From NCBI RefSeq assembly GCF_003852705.1, contig NZ_REFA01000001.1, positions 186,001-250,000 of the forward strand: 64,000 nt of DNA, in the 5' to 3' direction. The first letter of the stretch is position 1. Each line of letters begins with the position of its first letter. The position numbers and the translations under genes were made by a program. This DNA is from Amniculibacterium aquaticum. GTDB lineage: Bacteria > Bacteroidota > Bacteroidia > Flavobacteriales > Weeksellaceae. Below are positions 8,485 through 17,085 of this stretch, piece by piece. The notes under the pieces were generated by a model. It made no database searches and was not told the origin of the DNA. It was given only the letters and a program-made list of their open reading frames with translations.

Positions 8485-9153
8485 CTATTTTTTCTTGATG
8501 CTTTTCATCCAATTGGAATTGGTAAGGTCGTAGATTTTCTGGATGTTTTTTAGGATTTTCTTAAAGTCAATTTTCAAATCGACCAGTTTCCCTGTCTTCA
8601 TGTCGAAAACCCAACCGTGGACCATTGGATATTCATCAATTAAATAGCGTTCTTGTACGCAGGCCATTTTTATGATGTTGATGCATTGCTCTTGTACATT
8701 GAGTTCGACCAAGCGGTCGTATTTTTTATGAGGATCTTTTATGTTGTCCAATTCTTCTTGGTGCAATCGGTACACATCTCTTATGGTTCTTAGCCAAGGG
8801 TTCATCAATCCATAATCTTCCGGGGTCATCGCAGCTTTTATACCGCCACAACCGTAATGCCCGCAAACAATGATGTGTTTTACTTTTAAATTTTCTACAG
8901 CATATTGGATTACGGCAGTAGCATTCATGTCCAAAGTGTTAACGACATTGGAGATGTTTCTGTGCACAAATACTTCTCCTGGCTTTAGTCCCATCAGTTC
9001 TTCGGCAGAAACTCTGGAGTCCGAGCAACCGATGTACAGGTATTCTGGAGTTTGTCCTTCGGATAATTTATTGAAAAAATCGGCATCTTCGCCCAATTTT
9101 TCTTCTACCCATTTTTTATTGTTTTCAAAAATGGTTTCATAGTTTTTACTCAT
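8485..9153 (-). CDS. can: beta-class carbonic anhydrase
   Basis: 222 residues from the ATG at 9151-9153 (MSKNYETIF); the longer frame from 9192 adds unconserved residues that enter the neighbouring gene. It interconverts CO2 and bicarbonate, using zinc, in the cytoplasm. Zinc ligands and the Asp/Arg dyad are visible: Cys43-Ser-Asp45-Ser-Arg47, and His98-Tyr-Gly-Cys101. Length and motif spacing match E. coli Can. It follows the serine-acetyltransferase-like gene by 4 bp on the same strand, so the two may share a transcript. Confidence 0.93.
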   Translation of the reverse strand: MSKNYETIFENNKKWVEEKLGEDADFFNKLSEGQTPEYLYIGCSDSRVSAEELMGLKPGEVFVHRNISNVVNTLDMNATAVIQYAVENLKVKHIIVCGHYGCGGIKAAMTPEDYGLMNPWLRTIRDVYRLHQEELDNIKDPHKKYDRLVELNVQEQCINIIKMACVQERYLIDEYPMVHGWVFDMKTGKLVDLKIDFKKILKNIQKIYDLTNSNWMKSIKKK

Positions 9154-9157
9154 TAGT

Positions 9158-9715
9158 TTAGATTTTATTGTTGATGTATCCCTCGGTTGCATGATCGTTT
9201 GGGATAATGCTAGCAGGGTTGCCCAAAACTACGGAATGATTTGGGACGTCAAAGTTAATGTATGAATTTGGAGCGACCAAAACATTGTTACCAATTTTTA
9301 TTCCGCCGACAATTACGGCATTGGCTCCTATCCAGACTTCATCGCCAATGGTGGGCACTCCAGCGTTTTTTCCACGGTTTTGTTGGCCGAGGGTTACGCC
9401 TTGTGCAATATTACAATTTTTGCCTATTTTCACTTTGGGGTTGATGACCAAGGCTCCCCAATGTCCGAGGTAGAGACCTTCGCCAATTTGCGTTTCCGGA
9501 TAAATTTGGAAACCGTATTTGATCTGATAATGCCTTAGAATCAATCGGTTTAGTTTGCCTTTCCAACTGTTTTTAGGTTGGCTTTGAGCCTTTCTGAGCC
9601 AATAAATAAAGTGTAAATTCGGACTGAAACATGCTTTCCAGATTTGAATTTTGGAAAGCCATTTCCCGGTGGCACGGTAGAAATCTTTTTGAATGATGGA
9701 ATGGTTTGGAGACAT
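9158..9715 (-). CDS. serine O-acetyltransferase-like hexapeptide protein
   Basis: 185 residues. After a short N-terminal helical part, left-handed beta-helix hexapeptide repeats run from about residue 75 (IGEGLYLGHWGALVINPKVKIG, IGDEVWIGANAVIVGGIKIG). The layout resembles the C-terminal half of CysE, but the N-terminal part is shorter than in the biosynthetic enzyme. Proteins of this size in polysaccharide loci usually O- or N-acetylate sugars, so sugar acetylation is a fair alternative to cysteine synthesis. It lies at the downstream end of the large minus-strand polysaccharide block, 5 bp after the ATPase gene. Confidence 0.75.
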   Translation of the reverse strand: MSPNHSIIQKDFYRATGKWLSKIQIWKACFSPNLHFIYWLRKAQSQPKNSWKGKLNRLILRHYQIKYGFQIYPETQIGEGLYLGHWGALVINPKVKIGKNCNIAQGVTLGQQNRGKNAGVPTIGDEVWIGANAVIVGGIKIGNNVLVAPNSYINFDVPNHSVVLGNPASIIPNDHATEGYINNKI

Positions 9716-9720
9716 GGTTA

Positions 9721-10881
9721 TTATAAATTTGGAATGATATTTTCTCGCAGGAAAGTTCTTCTGAACCAGAGTTCAAAAACAGGATCTAAAAGCTCGAAAA
9801 GTTGATCGGTTTTATGAATGAGATCTTTTCCTAAAAGAACTTCCTTATTCTTGGTTACGTTGGCGGAGGTTCCCAGATTGTATTTGCTAAGATTCGCTTT
9901 AGACGATAATTGTTTTTCTTGATTAATAATAGCTTTAATGAGGTTGATTTGCCCAATACTTAGTTCTTCTATCAGTTGTTGAAAAAGCGGAACATTGCTT
10001 TGGATAAGCCTTTCTAAGGCATTATTGAAAATTTCTTCGGTGACTTCCTTCGTTGTTTCAGACCAAATATAATAAGAAAATTGTTGTACATACCAAGAAT
10101 GATTTTTCATCAGTTTCGGGATTTTCTCTGCCCATTCTGGATGGATTTCTTTTTCGGATTGATGAAATTTTTCTTGAATAAAGCTAATCCATTTTTCCTT
10201 TTTAATTTTTTCTAAAAAGAAAATATCCCCAAATCTATAGAATGGAGCCGAAGAATCGTTAAAAAGCTGAGTCATCAGATGTCTTTTGCTACCGTATAAA
10301 CAAAAAACACAATGCTTAAAAGTTTGCCAACTGGCTCTGAGTTTTTTCTCTAATTTTTTATAGTCTTGATATTGGGAAAGATTTTGAAACTCATCGATGC
10401 AAATTAAGAATTGTACATTCTTTTTCTGGGCTAAAACTTCAGGTAAAGCCAAAATTTCACTCATATTTTTTTCGGCTTCTTTCCATTCAAAAGACAAACT
10501 GAAATCACTTTCCGGTTGTATGCCAAAACTAATTTTCGGAATGATGTTTTTAAATACTTCTTTAGCGTCTGTTATCCATTCTTCCCATTTATCTGCAGAT
10601 GCTTTAAGAACTTCTTTGGCATAAGTTTCTAAAAACTCTTGAGTGTCACTACAAGAAAATAAATCAATTTTTACAATCTTAATATCTTGGCGTTCATGAC
10701 TTATTTCTGCACAAGTTTTTGCAACCAATGATGATTTTCCCCATCTTCTTGGTGAAATAAGGATGGTGTTTATCCCGGAATAGATGTTTTTTTTCAACTT
10801 TGCAACATCATCTTCTCTATTGGTAAAAGATTGTAAATTAACGATATGCCCAAATGCAAACGGTGAAATTTCTTTTTTCAT
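9721..10881 (-). CDS. AAA-type ATPase (archaeal ATPase-like fold)
   Basis: 386 residues. Near the N-terminus is NREDDVAKLKK, then a Walker A-like loop SPRRWGKSS (residues 43-51) and Walker B LICIDEFQNLS with Asp163-Glu164. The C-terminal half is helical, with winged-helix character (IKAIINQEKQLSSKANLSK). This is the architecture of the PF01637-type ATPases, related to STAND NTPases. Members are scattered through Bacteroidota genomes and their role is unknown. Its start codon directly abuts three 15-bp degenerate repeats. It is an odd inclusion in a polysaccharide cluster and may be a recent insertion. Confidence 0.8.
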   Translation of the reverse strand: MKKEISPFAFGHIVNLQSFTNREDDVAKLKKNIYSGINTILISPRRWGKSSLVAKTCAEISHERQDIKIVKIDLFSCSDTQEFLETYAKEVLKASADKWEEWITDAKEVFKNIIPKISFGIQPESDFSLSFEWKEAEKNMSEILALPEVLAQKKNVQFLICIDEFQNLSQYQDYKKLEKKLRASWQTFKHCVFCLYGSKRHLMTQLFNDSSAPFYRFGDIFFLEKIKKEKWISFIQEKFHQSEKEIHPEWAEKIPKLMKNHSWYVQQFSYYIWSETTKEVTEEIFNNALERLIQSNVPLFQQLIEELSIGQINLIKAIINQEKQLSSKANLSKYNLGTSANVTKNKEVLLGKDLIHKTDQLFELLDPVFELWFRRTFLRENIIPNL

Positions 10882-10882
10882 A

Positions 10883-10932
10883 GCAGCTTACTTAACAGTA
10901 ACTTACTTGTTGGTAACTTACCTATTGGTAAG
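10883..10932 (-). repeat. 15-bp degenerate tandem repeats at the ATPase start codon
   Basis: On the plus strand: GCAGCTTACTTAACA, GTAACTTACTTGTTG and GTAACTTACCTATTG, in register, then a partial unit GTAAG. The first unit ends 1 bp from the ATPase ATG, so the whole leader and ribosome-binding zone is repeat. Within units, GGTAA and TTACC are also mutually complementary. Confidence 0.7.
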
Positions 10933-10951
10933 CCAAAGGTACAAAATGTTT

Positions 10952-12109
10952 TTATAAATGATCCAATATCCCGATGATCTCCTTTACAGAATTTTTCAAA
11001 TCAAAAGGCATTGTATAGTTTTGAAATTCTTTTTGGTACTTTTCAAAAGATTCAGGCTTACTTAAAGCTTGTTTCATTCCTGTATAAATTCCGTGTTCAG
11101 AATTTTCTACCATCAATCCTAATTTTCCGTTTTCCAACATCTCTTGAACTCCCGAAACATCGGTCGCGATGATGTTTTTCTTTAGGACAATGGCTTCAAA
11201 CAAAACCGTTGGGAAACCTTCGTATCTGGAACTTAGTACAAAATAATCCGCATGTTTCAGATAAGGATAAGGATTGTCTGTAAAACCGAGTAGGGTTGAA
11301 GTTCTTTCAACTTTTAATTCGTGTTGAAGTTTTTTTATGTTTTCAAAATCATAACCGTCACCGATGATTAATACTTGATGTTGAAAGCCTTCATCTAATA
11401 ATTGTTTATGAACTTTCAGAAGTCGATCATAACCTTTTTGCGGAAAAACCGTACCAATGGAAACAAATAAGGGTTGTTGGTTGTCGGTTGTCGGTTGATG
11501 GTTCTTAACCTCAGCCTTAGCCTCGATCTCCGCTGTATCTAATGGATTGTAAATTCTAACAATTTTGGATTTTTCAGTTTCGTTTTTGGCGAGACTTTCA
11601 AAATCGTGTTGAATGTGTTCGGAGATCACCATGATTTTATCATAGCCAAAAAACTTTCGAATTTCAGCATCTGTATAATTATGGAAATGTGTTTTCCGCA
11701 AATCATTATGAATCCAAATAATTTTTTTTGAAGTTTTTATGGGCGACCCCAAGATCTCGTCTCGAAAACCATGGATGGCCGCAAACTCTATGTCGTATTT
11801 TTTATTTTTTAGAATGAATTTATACAATAAAGTTGGAAAAGATTTCAACAACTTTTGATAGATCACTCTGAAGGCTTTTTTCGGAATATCCTGAAGTCGG
11901 TTGGTGGTAATCATTTCGCCTTTATTCAGGTACTTAATATTTATCCAATCGGGGATTTCGGCAAGGTATTTTCCGGAATAGAGGTTGAGCAAAAGATCGA
12001 TTTCGTATTTGTCTTTGGGTAAATTTTTGAGGAAGGTAGCCAAGACTTTCTCTGCGCCGCCATGACGAAGAGAACCTATCCTAATGAGTATTTTTTTTTG
12101 GGGGAACAT
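10952..12109 (-). CDS. glycosyltransferase family 4
   Basis: 385 residues, GT-B fold. The N-terminal domain has the family start IRIGSLRHGGAEKV. The C-terminal domain has VSIGTVFPQKGYDRL and the nucleotide-sugar-binding EX7E-type motif YEGFPTVLFEAIVLKKNIIA. It is a retaining transferase adding a sugar to a lipid-linked chain on the cytoplasmic side; donor and acceptor are unknown. The inter-domain linker (AEIEAKAEVKNHQPTTDNQQP, about residues 193-213) is encoded by 6-bp and 7-bp tandem repeats, unlike its paralogue at 12677. Its ATG abuts the stop of the upstream acetyltransferase. Confidence 0.88.
   Translation of the reverse strand: MFPQKKILIRIGSLRHGGAEKVLATFLKNLPKDKYEIDLLLNLYSGKYLAEIPDWINIKYLNKGEMITTNRLQDIPKKAFRVIYQKLLKSFPTLLYKFILKNKKYDIEFAAIHGFRDEILGSPIKTSKKIIWIHNDLRKTHFHNYTDAEIRKFFGYDKIMVISEHIQHDFESLAKNETEKSKIVRIYNPLDTAEIEAKAEVKNHQPTTDNQQPLFVSIGTVFPQKGYDRLLKVHKQLLDEGFQHQVLIIGDGYDFENIKKLQHELKVERTSTLLGFTDNPYPYLKHADYFVLSSRYEGFPTVLFEAIVLKKNIIATDVSGVQEMLENGKLGLMVENSEHGIYTGMKQALSKPESFEKYQKEFQNYTMPFDLKNSVKEIIGILDHL
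11472..11533 (-). repeat. in-frame 7-bp and 6-bp repeat tract inside a GT4 gene
   Basis: Plus strand: five heptamers GGTTGTT, GGTTGTC, GGTTGTC, GGTTGAT, GGTTCTT (11472-11506), running into hexamers CTTAAC, CTCAGC, CTTAGC, CTCGAT, CTCCGC (11504-11533). The hexamers match the CTWARY pattern of the array upstream of the four-helix-bundle gene at 34 kb. The tract encodes the linker between the two Rossmann domains and keeps the frame. Confidence 0.75.
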
Positions 12110-12673
12110 TTACTTTTTTACCGGTTTATAGGTGTGTGGGAGGTTTTTTATTAAAAATTCATCAAGTTGTTTTCTATTTTGTTCGATTTCTCGAGGGTAA
12201 ATCACATTGTTTTTCATTAATTTTTCTCCATAATCGTCAATAGTACAAATGAATTTTGCCGGATTTCCTGCGTAAACAGAGTTATCTGGAATGGAACAGT
12301 TTACCACGGACATTGAACCAATGATAGAGTTGTTACCAATGGAAACAGCGGGTAGGATAATAGTTCCTTTGCCAATAAAAGTGTTGTTGCCTATTTTTAT
12401 TCTTCCAAAGTAGCGTTCGTCTTTGTATTTTTCTATTCTTTTGGTCACCCTGGCTTCGCCTCCATGATTGATAAAAGTTACATCTTGTGCTATTGTTACA
12501 TGGTCACCAATCTCAATTAGATAAGGCTCAGATCCAAAATTTGGAATGCCTTGTATATAAATGTTTTTTCCAACTTTAAGACCTCTTTTTAAAGCTAATT
12601 TCAGAGTGCTTTTTTTAATTAAATCTTCATATAAAGTGTGGAGCTTTAGCAAAATTCGATATAGGTAGGTCAT
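12110..12673 (-). CDS. hexapeptide-repeat sugar O-acetyltransferase
   Basis: 187 residues. A short helical N-terminus leads into left-handed beta-helix repeats (IGDHVTIAQDVTFINHGG, IGNNTFIGKGTIILPAVSIGNNSIIGSMSVV), with His (INHGG) as the likely catalytic residue. The C-terminal motif VYAGNPAKFICTIDDY is typical of maltose/galactoside/virginiamycin-type acetyltransferases. It probably transfers acetyl from acetyl-CoA to a sugar of the polysaccharide. It lies 3 bp after the GT4 at 12677 and directly abuts the GT4 at 10952, so translation is probably coupled. Confidence 0.82.
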   Translation of the reverse strand: MTYLYRILLKLHTLYEDLIKKSTLKLALKRGLKVGKNIYIQGIPNFGSEPYLIEIGDHVTIAQDVTFINHGGEARVTKRIEKYKDERYFGRIKIGNNTFIGKGTIILPAVSIGNNSIIGSMSVVNCSIPDNSVYAGNPAKFICTIDDYGEKLMKNNVIYPREIEQNRKQLDEFLIKNLPHTYKPVKK

Positions 12674-12676
12674 GTG

Positions 12677-13840
12677 TTAATCTTTTACTAAATTTAAAAA
12701 TAGTTTTTCCACTGCAGAGAAAATCTTTTTATGATCGAATTGCTTTTCGATGTCTTGTAGATTTTCCTTAATTTCTTCCACCATCCCTTTATTCGTTAGG
12801 AATTCTTTCATGGCAGCGTACATTTCTTCTGTTTTATAGTCGATAAGTACGCCGGTTTTTTTATCCGAAATCATCTCAGGGATATCTCCGGTTTTGGTGG
12901 CGATAATCGGTTTTTGCAAAATTAGGGCTTCGGCAATCACCAAAGGCCAAGCTTCGGATTCCGAAGGGAGAATGAAAAAATCCGCTTGTTTCACAAAAGG
13001 ATAAGGATTCATTTGGTTTCCTGCAAAAATAAAGGATTTTTCAACTCCTAATTTTTTTTGTTGAGCTAAAAGATTTTGCAATTCTTCGCCATCACCAAGG
13101 ATAATTACCGTATGTGGGTATCCTTCTTTGATGAGTTGCGCATGAGCTTCCATCAATTTATGATAGCCTTTTCGGCTGTGCAATCTTCCTATGGAAACAA
13201 AAACGGGTATTTCTTTTGGAAAATTTTCAATTTTCTCTTCTGCTTTTCTTTTAATTTCCTCAATAGGAATGGCATTGATGATGACCGATTCTGCTGGATA
13301 TTTCAAGTCCGGATAATGGTAGTGCATCAGCGTTTTTATTTTTTCCGAACAATAAACCATTTGGTCGAATTGAGGGAAGTGTACCAAAATCTTGGGTACC
13401 AAAGGTTGTAGCTTTGGCAATTGAATTTCGGAATGAAACCACCCGATTTTTTTTGAATTTTTATTGGTTGAATTTAAGACCATTTCGAAATCGTTGTAGG
13501 TCATGCCGATTTCGATGTCGTATTTTTCTTTTAAAATGGTGTCATCAACCCATTTTGGGTTGTTTCTAAATTTTTCAAGTTGATTTTTTCTTTTCCAAAG
13601 CTGGAATTTTTGCAAAAGAATATTTTCAGAAAAATCCTCTTTGCCATCGGCTAAATAAACCTTCCGGATGTGTTTTGGGAACTCGTCTCTCAGTTCGCCT
13701 TGGTTGATGTTGAGGCAGACCGTCATTTCAAACTTTTCTGGATTGAGGTTGTTGAGAAGGGAAAGCATCACTTTTTCCACCCCACCCATTTCCATGGAGC
13801 GGTGCCTGAAGAGGACTTTTATTTTGTTTTTTTCGGTCAT
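12677..13840 (-). CDS. glycosyltransferase family 4
   Basis: 387 residues, GT-B fold: N-terminal VLFRHRSMEMGGVEKVML, C-terminal VSIGRLHSRKGYHKLMEA and the donor-binding segment SESEAWPLVIAEALILQKPIIA. It is a paralogue of the GT4 at 10952. Its linker EEIKRKAEEKIENFPKEI is ordinary sequence, which shows what that position looks like without repeats. Start and upstream stop overlap by 4 bp (ATGA), indicating translational coupling with the GT2 gene. Substrate unknown. Confidence 0.88.
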   Translation of the reverse strand: MTEKNKIKVLFRHRSMEMGGVEKVMLSLLNNLNPEKFEMTVCLNINQGELRDEFPKHIRKVYLADGKEDFSENILLQKFQLWKRKNQLEKFRNNPKWVDDTILKEKYDIEIGMTYNDFEMVLNSTNKNSKKIGWFHSEIQLPKLQPLVPKILVHFPQFDQMVYCSEKIKTLMHYHYPDLKYPAESVIINAIPIEEIKRKAEEKIENFPKEIPVFVSIGRLHSRKGYHKLMEAHAQLIKEGYPHTVIILGDGEELQNLLAQQKKLGVEKSFIFAGNQMNPYPFVKQADFFILPSESEAWPLVIAEALILQKPIIATKTGDIPEMISDKKTGVLIDYKTEEMYAAMKEFLTNKGMVEEIKENLQDIEKQFDHKKIFSAVEKLFLNLVKD

Positions 13841-14673
13841 TGTAGTTTTTGAAGTAGTAATTTAATTTTTTTTAAAATGCGATATTTCCAACCATTTTGA
13901 TAATCTAAAAGTTGAAAGATTTCATTGGAATTGGTATAAGTTTCGGGAATTTTTTTCCCGTTGATGGTTGTCATGCCTCGTCTTTTCATGGCATTGAAAA
14001 TCACTTCGCCCCAGTATTCGTAGGACTTTTTTTTGTTCTCGTTTTGGGAGATTCCTCTGTTGTGGGTTCGGTACAGATAGTTGGTTTCATCAATGAATTT
14101 TACTTTTCCTTTTTCGTACATTTTGAGATAAAGATCTTGATCTTCGGAAATTTTTAAAGAGGAATTCATTTTCTCAGTTTTCAGATAGATGTCTTTTCTA
14201 AAACAAACAAAGTGTGCAATTTGAACGGGTATGTTAAAAAAAGAAGCATCTGAATTGAGGACTTGTCTCGCAGGTGAAAATTCAGAAATCGGTTTCAGGT
14301 TTTCATCGCAAGTCATGAATCTAGAGTAGGTGAGGACAACTTCTTTTTGCTCTTGAAAAACTTGAATGGATTTCTCAATTGCCGTTGGTAAAATTGCATC
14401 ATCAGGATCTACAAAGCCACAAATGTTTCCGGTTGCCAATTCTATCAGCTTAGCTTTGGTAATACCAACACCGGAGTTGTTTTCGTTTTCAAAGTATTTA
14501 AAACGAGAATCTCCAGAGATCAATTGTTTTAGAGCTAGCTTTTCTTCGGGTTTAGAAGCATCATCTAAGACGATGGCCTCCCAATTTTGGTATGTTTGTT
14601 TTTGTAAGGACTGGTAGCAATCCTTAAAATATTCGCTGTTGTTGTAGTGTGCTATGAGAACGGAAAACTTCAT
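13837..14673 (-). CDS. glycosyltransferase family 2
   Basis: 278 residues, GT-A fold. Starts MKFSVLIAHYNNSEYFKDC, with LDDASKPEEK and the metal-binding DPDDAI (DxD-type) motif near residue 90; an EDQD segment lies in the acceptor half. There are no membrane segments. It is an inverting transferase that probably elongates a lipid-linked oligosaccharide. It overlaps both neighbours by 4 bp (13837-13840 and 14670-14673), so the block is a tightly coupled operon. Confidence 0.86.
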   Translation of the reverse strand: MKFSVLIAHYNNSEYFKDCYQSLQKQTYQNWEAIVLDDASKPEEKLALKQLISGDSRFKYFENENNSGVGITKAKLIELATGNICGFVDPDDAILPTAIEKSIQVFQEQKEVVLTYSRFMTCDENLKPISEFSPARQVLNSDASFFNIPVQIAHFVCFRKDIYLKTEKMNSSLKISEDQDLYLKMYEKGKVKFIDETNYLYRTHNRGISQNENKKKSYEYWGEVIFNAMKRRGMTTINGKKIPETYTNSNEIFQLLDYQNGWKYRILKKIKLLLQKLQ

Positions 14674-15221
14674 CTTCGGGTTTTTATTTCAAGATTTTGG
14701 TGGTTAATGACGGTAGAGTTTTCCGGGACATCTTTAAAAATGATGCATCCCGCGCCAATAATGCAGTTGTCACCGATGGTTACCCCTTTTAGTACGGTAA
14801 CATTGGAGCCTAGCCAACAATTTTTTCCAATCGAAATGGGCTTTGTATTAAATTCCGAATGAGAAACCGAAAATTCAGGTTCGGTTTGGTAGCTGTGGTT
14901 GTGGTCGTACAATTTTACATTTTCACCAAACAAGGTGTTGTCGCCTATTTCAATTTTTTCTAGACAATTGATGGAGCAAAAGTTATTTAGGAAAACTCGG
15001 TTGCCAATGGTTAGTTCGGCGTTGTTTTGCACAATAATGTGGATGTAATTTCTGAAATTAATCCCGTTTCCGAAATCAATTTTTTTTACTTTATCATAAA
15101 TTGTAAAGTGATTGTTAAGGCCAATTTTAATATGTTGAATGGGAGCTGATGAAAATTTTTTTAGAATTTCCAATTGCTTTTTCCGTTGAAATTTTTCGTA
15201 GATGCGATTTAGCATGTTCAT
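14670..15221 (-). CDS. hexapeptide-repeat acetyltransferase (WcaF/NodL type)
   Basis: 183 residues, first gene of the minus-strand block that runs to about 9.2 kb. Hexapeptide repeats start around residue 50 (FRNYIHIIVQNNAELTIG). The region LYDHNHSY carries the likely catalytic His; IGKNCWLGSNVTVLKGVTIG and IIGAGCIIFKDVPEN complete the beta-helix. Similar proteins acetylate colanic-acid-type sugars. A -7 box at 15293-15300 on the minus strand gives it a promoter in the divergent gap. Confidence 0.82.
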   Translation of the reverse strand: MNMLNRIYEKFQRKKQLEILKKFSSAPIQHIKIGLNNHFTIYDKVKKIDFGNGINFRNYIHIIVQNNAELTIGNRVFLNNFCSINCLEKIEIGDNTLFGENVKLYDHNHSYQTEPEFSVSHSEFNTKPISIGKNCWLGSNVTVLKGVTIGDNCIIGAGCIIFKDVPENSTVINHQNLEIKTRR

Positions 15222-15292
15222 GTGTTTTTGGAAATTAAAGAATGATATCCAATTAAAGTTTTGATACGGATAAAATTATTAAAATCTTCCGA

Positions 15293-15300
15293 CAAATATA
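15293..15300 (-). promoter_or_regulatory. -7 box for the minus-strand polysaccharide block
   Basis: CAAATATA on the plus strand is TATATTTG on the minus strand, about 72 bp before the start at 15221. It would drive the acyltransferase-GT2-GT4 block. Confidence 0.45.
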
Positions 15301-15320
15301 GCATTATTCGATAAAAACTG

Positions 15321-15328
15321 TATTTTTG
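15321..15328 (+). promoter_or_regulatory. -7 box for the plus-strand polysaccharide block
   Basis: TAttTTTG lies 23 bp before the GTG start of the methyltransferase gene at 15352. With the minus-strand box 20 bp away it forms a compact divergent promoter. Confidence 0.5.
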
Positions 15329-15351
15329 CATGAAACCATAAATGAAACACA

Positions 15352-16125
15352 GTGAGCGAAGTACTAAGAGTTACCAAGACCTTTTTTGCCTATTTGAAAA
15401 GACCAGACTTGTATCCAGAGTTGGGCAGAAAAATAATTAAAAACATTTTTAATAGAAATGCGGCTTTCAAAGGGAAAGAGAAAACCAATTTTTGGGCTTC
15501 TTCTATCGCGGTTACTCAAGAAACAGCCATTAATAATTTATTTGGAAAAGACTGCATTCCATTTTCAGAGCAATTTGCAACAGAATTTCAAACGGCTTTG
15601 CAAAAGCAAAATACTTGTCCGATAAAAATGGGCGGAGCAGGAGCATTGGAACTGATCTACGCTGCTTGTGAATACACACAGTCCAAAAATGTTTTGGAAA
15701 CTGGGGTGGCTTACGGTTGGTCGTCTTTTGCTGCTTTGCAATCTTTAACTACAAGAAATGGACATTTGTACAGTTCGGATATGCCGTATTTGGGGCAAGA
15801 TGGAGATCAGTATGTGGGTTATGTTGTACCCGAAGATTTGAAAAAGAATTGGAGGTTATTCCGCCACGCGGATAGAGAATCTCTACCCAAGATTTTCCTG
15901 TATCAAAAAGAGTTTGATGTGATGCATTACGACTCCGACAAGGCGTATGAAGGTATGTTTTGGGCGTATGGAGAGTTGTATAAACACTTGAGAAAAGGAG
16001 GTGTTTTTATCTCTGATGACATCAATGACAATTCTGCTTTCCAAGATTTCTGTGAAAAAAACGCCATTGAACCTACCGTAATTTCTTTTGAAGGAAAATA
16101 CATCGGTGTTTTTGTGAAGGACTAA
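15352..16125 (+). CDS. class I SAM-dependent methyltransferase
   Basis: 257 residues, GTG start (the nearest upstream ATG is out of frame). Motif I VLETGVAYGWSS lies near residue 114; an acidic segment MHYDSDKAYEG and GGVFISDDINDN give the metal- or substrate-binding acidic residues seen in CmcI/macrocin-O-methyltransferase-like enzymes. It probably methylates a sugar hydroxyl of the polysaccharide, possibly capping the chain; this is inferred from context. It is the first gene of the six-gene plus-strand block and lies 3 bp before the GT2 gene. Confidence 0.78.
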   Translation: MSEVLRVTKTFFAYLKRPDLYPELGRKIIKNIFNRNAAFKGKEKTNFWASSIAVTQETAINNLFGKDCIPFSEQFATEFQTALQKQNTCPIKMGGAGALELIYAACEYTQSKNVLETGVAYGWSSFAALQSLTTRNGHLYSSDMPYLGQDGDQYVGYVVPEDLKKNWRLFRHADRESLPKIFLYQKEFDVMHYDSDKAYEGMFWAYGELYKHLRKGGVFISDDINDNSAFQDFCEKNAIEPTVISFEGKYIGVFVKD

Positions 16126-16128
16126 GTT

Positions 16129-17085
16129 ATGAGCAAGATTTATTTCATCATATCGGCTTATAATGAAGAGTCCAATGTAGAAATCCTGGTGAAGCAATTG
16201 GATACGGAACTCCAAAAAGTAAATTTGGAAAATTATGAACTGGTCTTTGTCAATGATGGTTCTACCGATGCTACTCTCCCAAATTTGGTTGCTTTGCAAA
16301 AAGAATTTAAAAACATTGTTATCATCAATCAATCCAAAAATTTTGGACATGAAATGGCGATGACAGCCGGATTGAATTTTGTTGCTTCAGAAAAACATGC
16401 CGGAAAATATGCCGTTCTTTTTATGGATGCCGATTTGCAACATCCTGTAGAATTGGCGATAGAGATGATTGGTCTTTGGCAAAATGGAAATCAATTGGTA
16501 CTCACCAAAAGAGTGAATAACGAAGATACGGGATTGCGATACAAAATCATGGGAAACACCTATTACTGGCTTCTCAACATGATTTCTGAAGTTAAAATAC
16601 CGAGAAATATGCCGGATTTCCGATTGCTTGATAAGAAATATGTGGAATGGCTGAACCAACTGAACGAAAACGACAGAATGTTTCGAGGGATGTTGTCTTT
16701 GGTAGGGCTGAGAGATGCAAAAGTCATCGATTTTGTGGCTCCGAAAAGATTGTCTGGGACTTCTAAGTACAATTTTTGGAAACTCTATAAATTGGCGATA
16801 GATAGCGTAATACAATTTTCGGTAAAGCCGTTGAGGGTGGCAACCGTAATTGGATTGTTGGGTTGTATTTTATCGGTATTATTTTTAGGATATTCTATTT
16901 ACAGCTCACTTACCAGCCACGAGCCAAAAACCGGATTTTTAACTTTACTTACCGTAATGACTTTTTTCTGTTCTCTTATTATTTTATTTTTAGGAATAAT
17001 AGGAGAATACATTGGCAGAATACACATAGAGGTAAAACAAAGACCGCTCTATTTTAATGAAATTATTAGGTATGAGGAGCAATAA
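16129..17085 (+). CDS. polyprenyl-phosphate glycosyltransferase (DPM1/ArnC-like GT2)
   Basis: 318 residues. GT2 catalytic domain with FVNDGSTDATL and the DxD motif MDADLQHP, then two C-terminal membrane helices (about residues 225-250 and 265-290; VIGLLGCILSVLFLGYSIYS, IILFLGIIGEYIGRI). This is the layout of GtrB/ArnC/DPM1-type enzymes, which load a sugar onto undecaprenyl phosphate for use by a GT-C-type membrane transferase. The next gene encodes a polytopic membrane protein overlapping its 3' end, so the two may form such a pair. Confidence 0.88.
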   Translation: MSKIYFIISAYNEESNVEILVKQLDTELQKVNLENYELVFVNDGSTDATLPNLVALQKEFKNIVIINQSKNFGHEMAMTAGLNFVASEKHAGKYAVLFMDADLQHPVELAIEMIGLWQNGNQLVLTKRVNNEDTGLRYKIMGNTYYWLLNMISEVKIPRNMPDFRLLDKKYVEWLNQLNENDRMFRGMLSLVGLRDAKVIDFVAPKRLSGTSKYNFWKLYKLAIDSVIQFSVKPLRVATVIGLLGCILSVLFLGYSIYSSLTSHEPKTGFLTLLTVMTFFCSLIILFLGIIGEYIGRIHIEVKQRPLYFNEIIRYEEQ

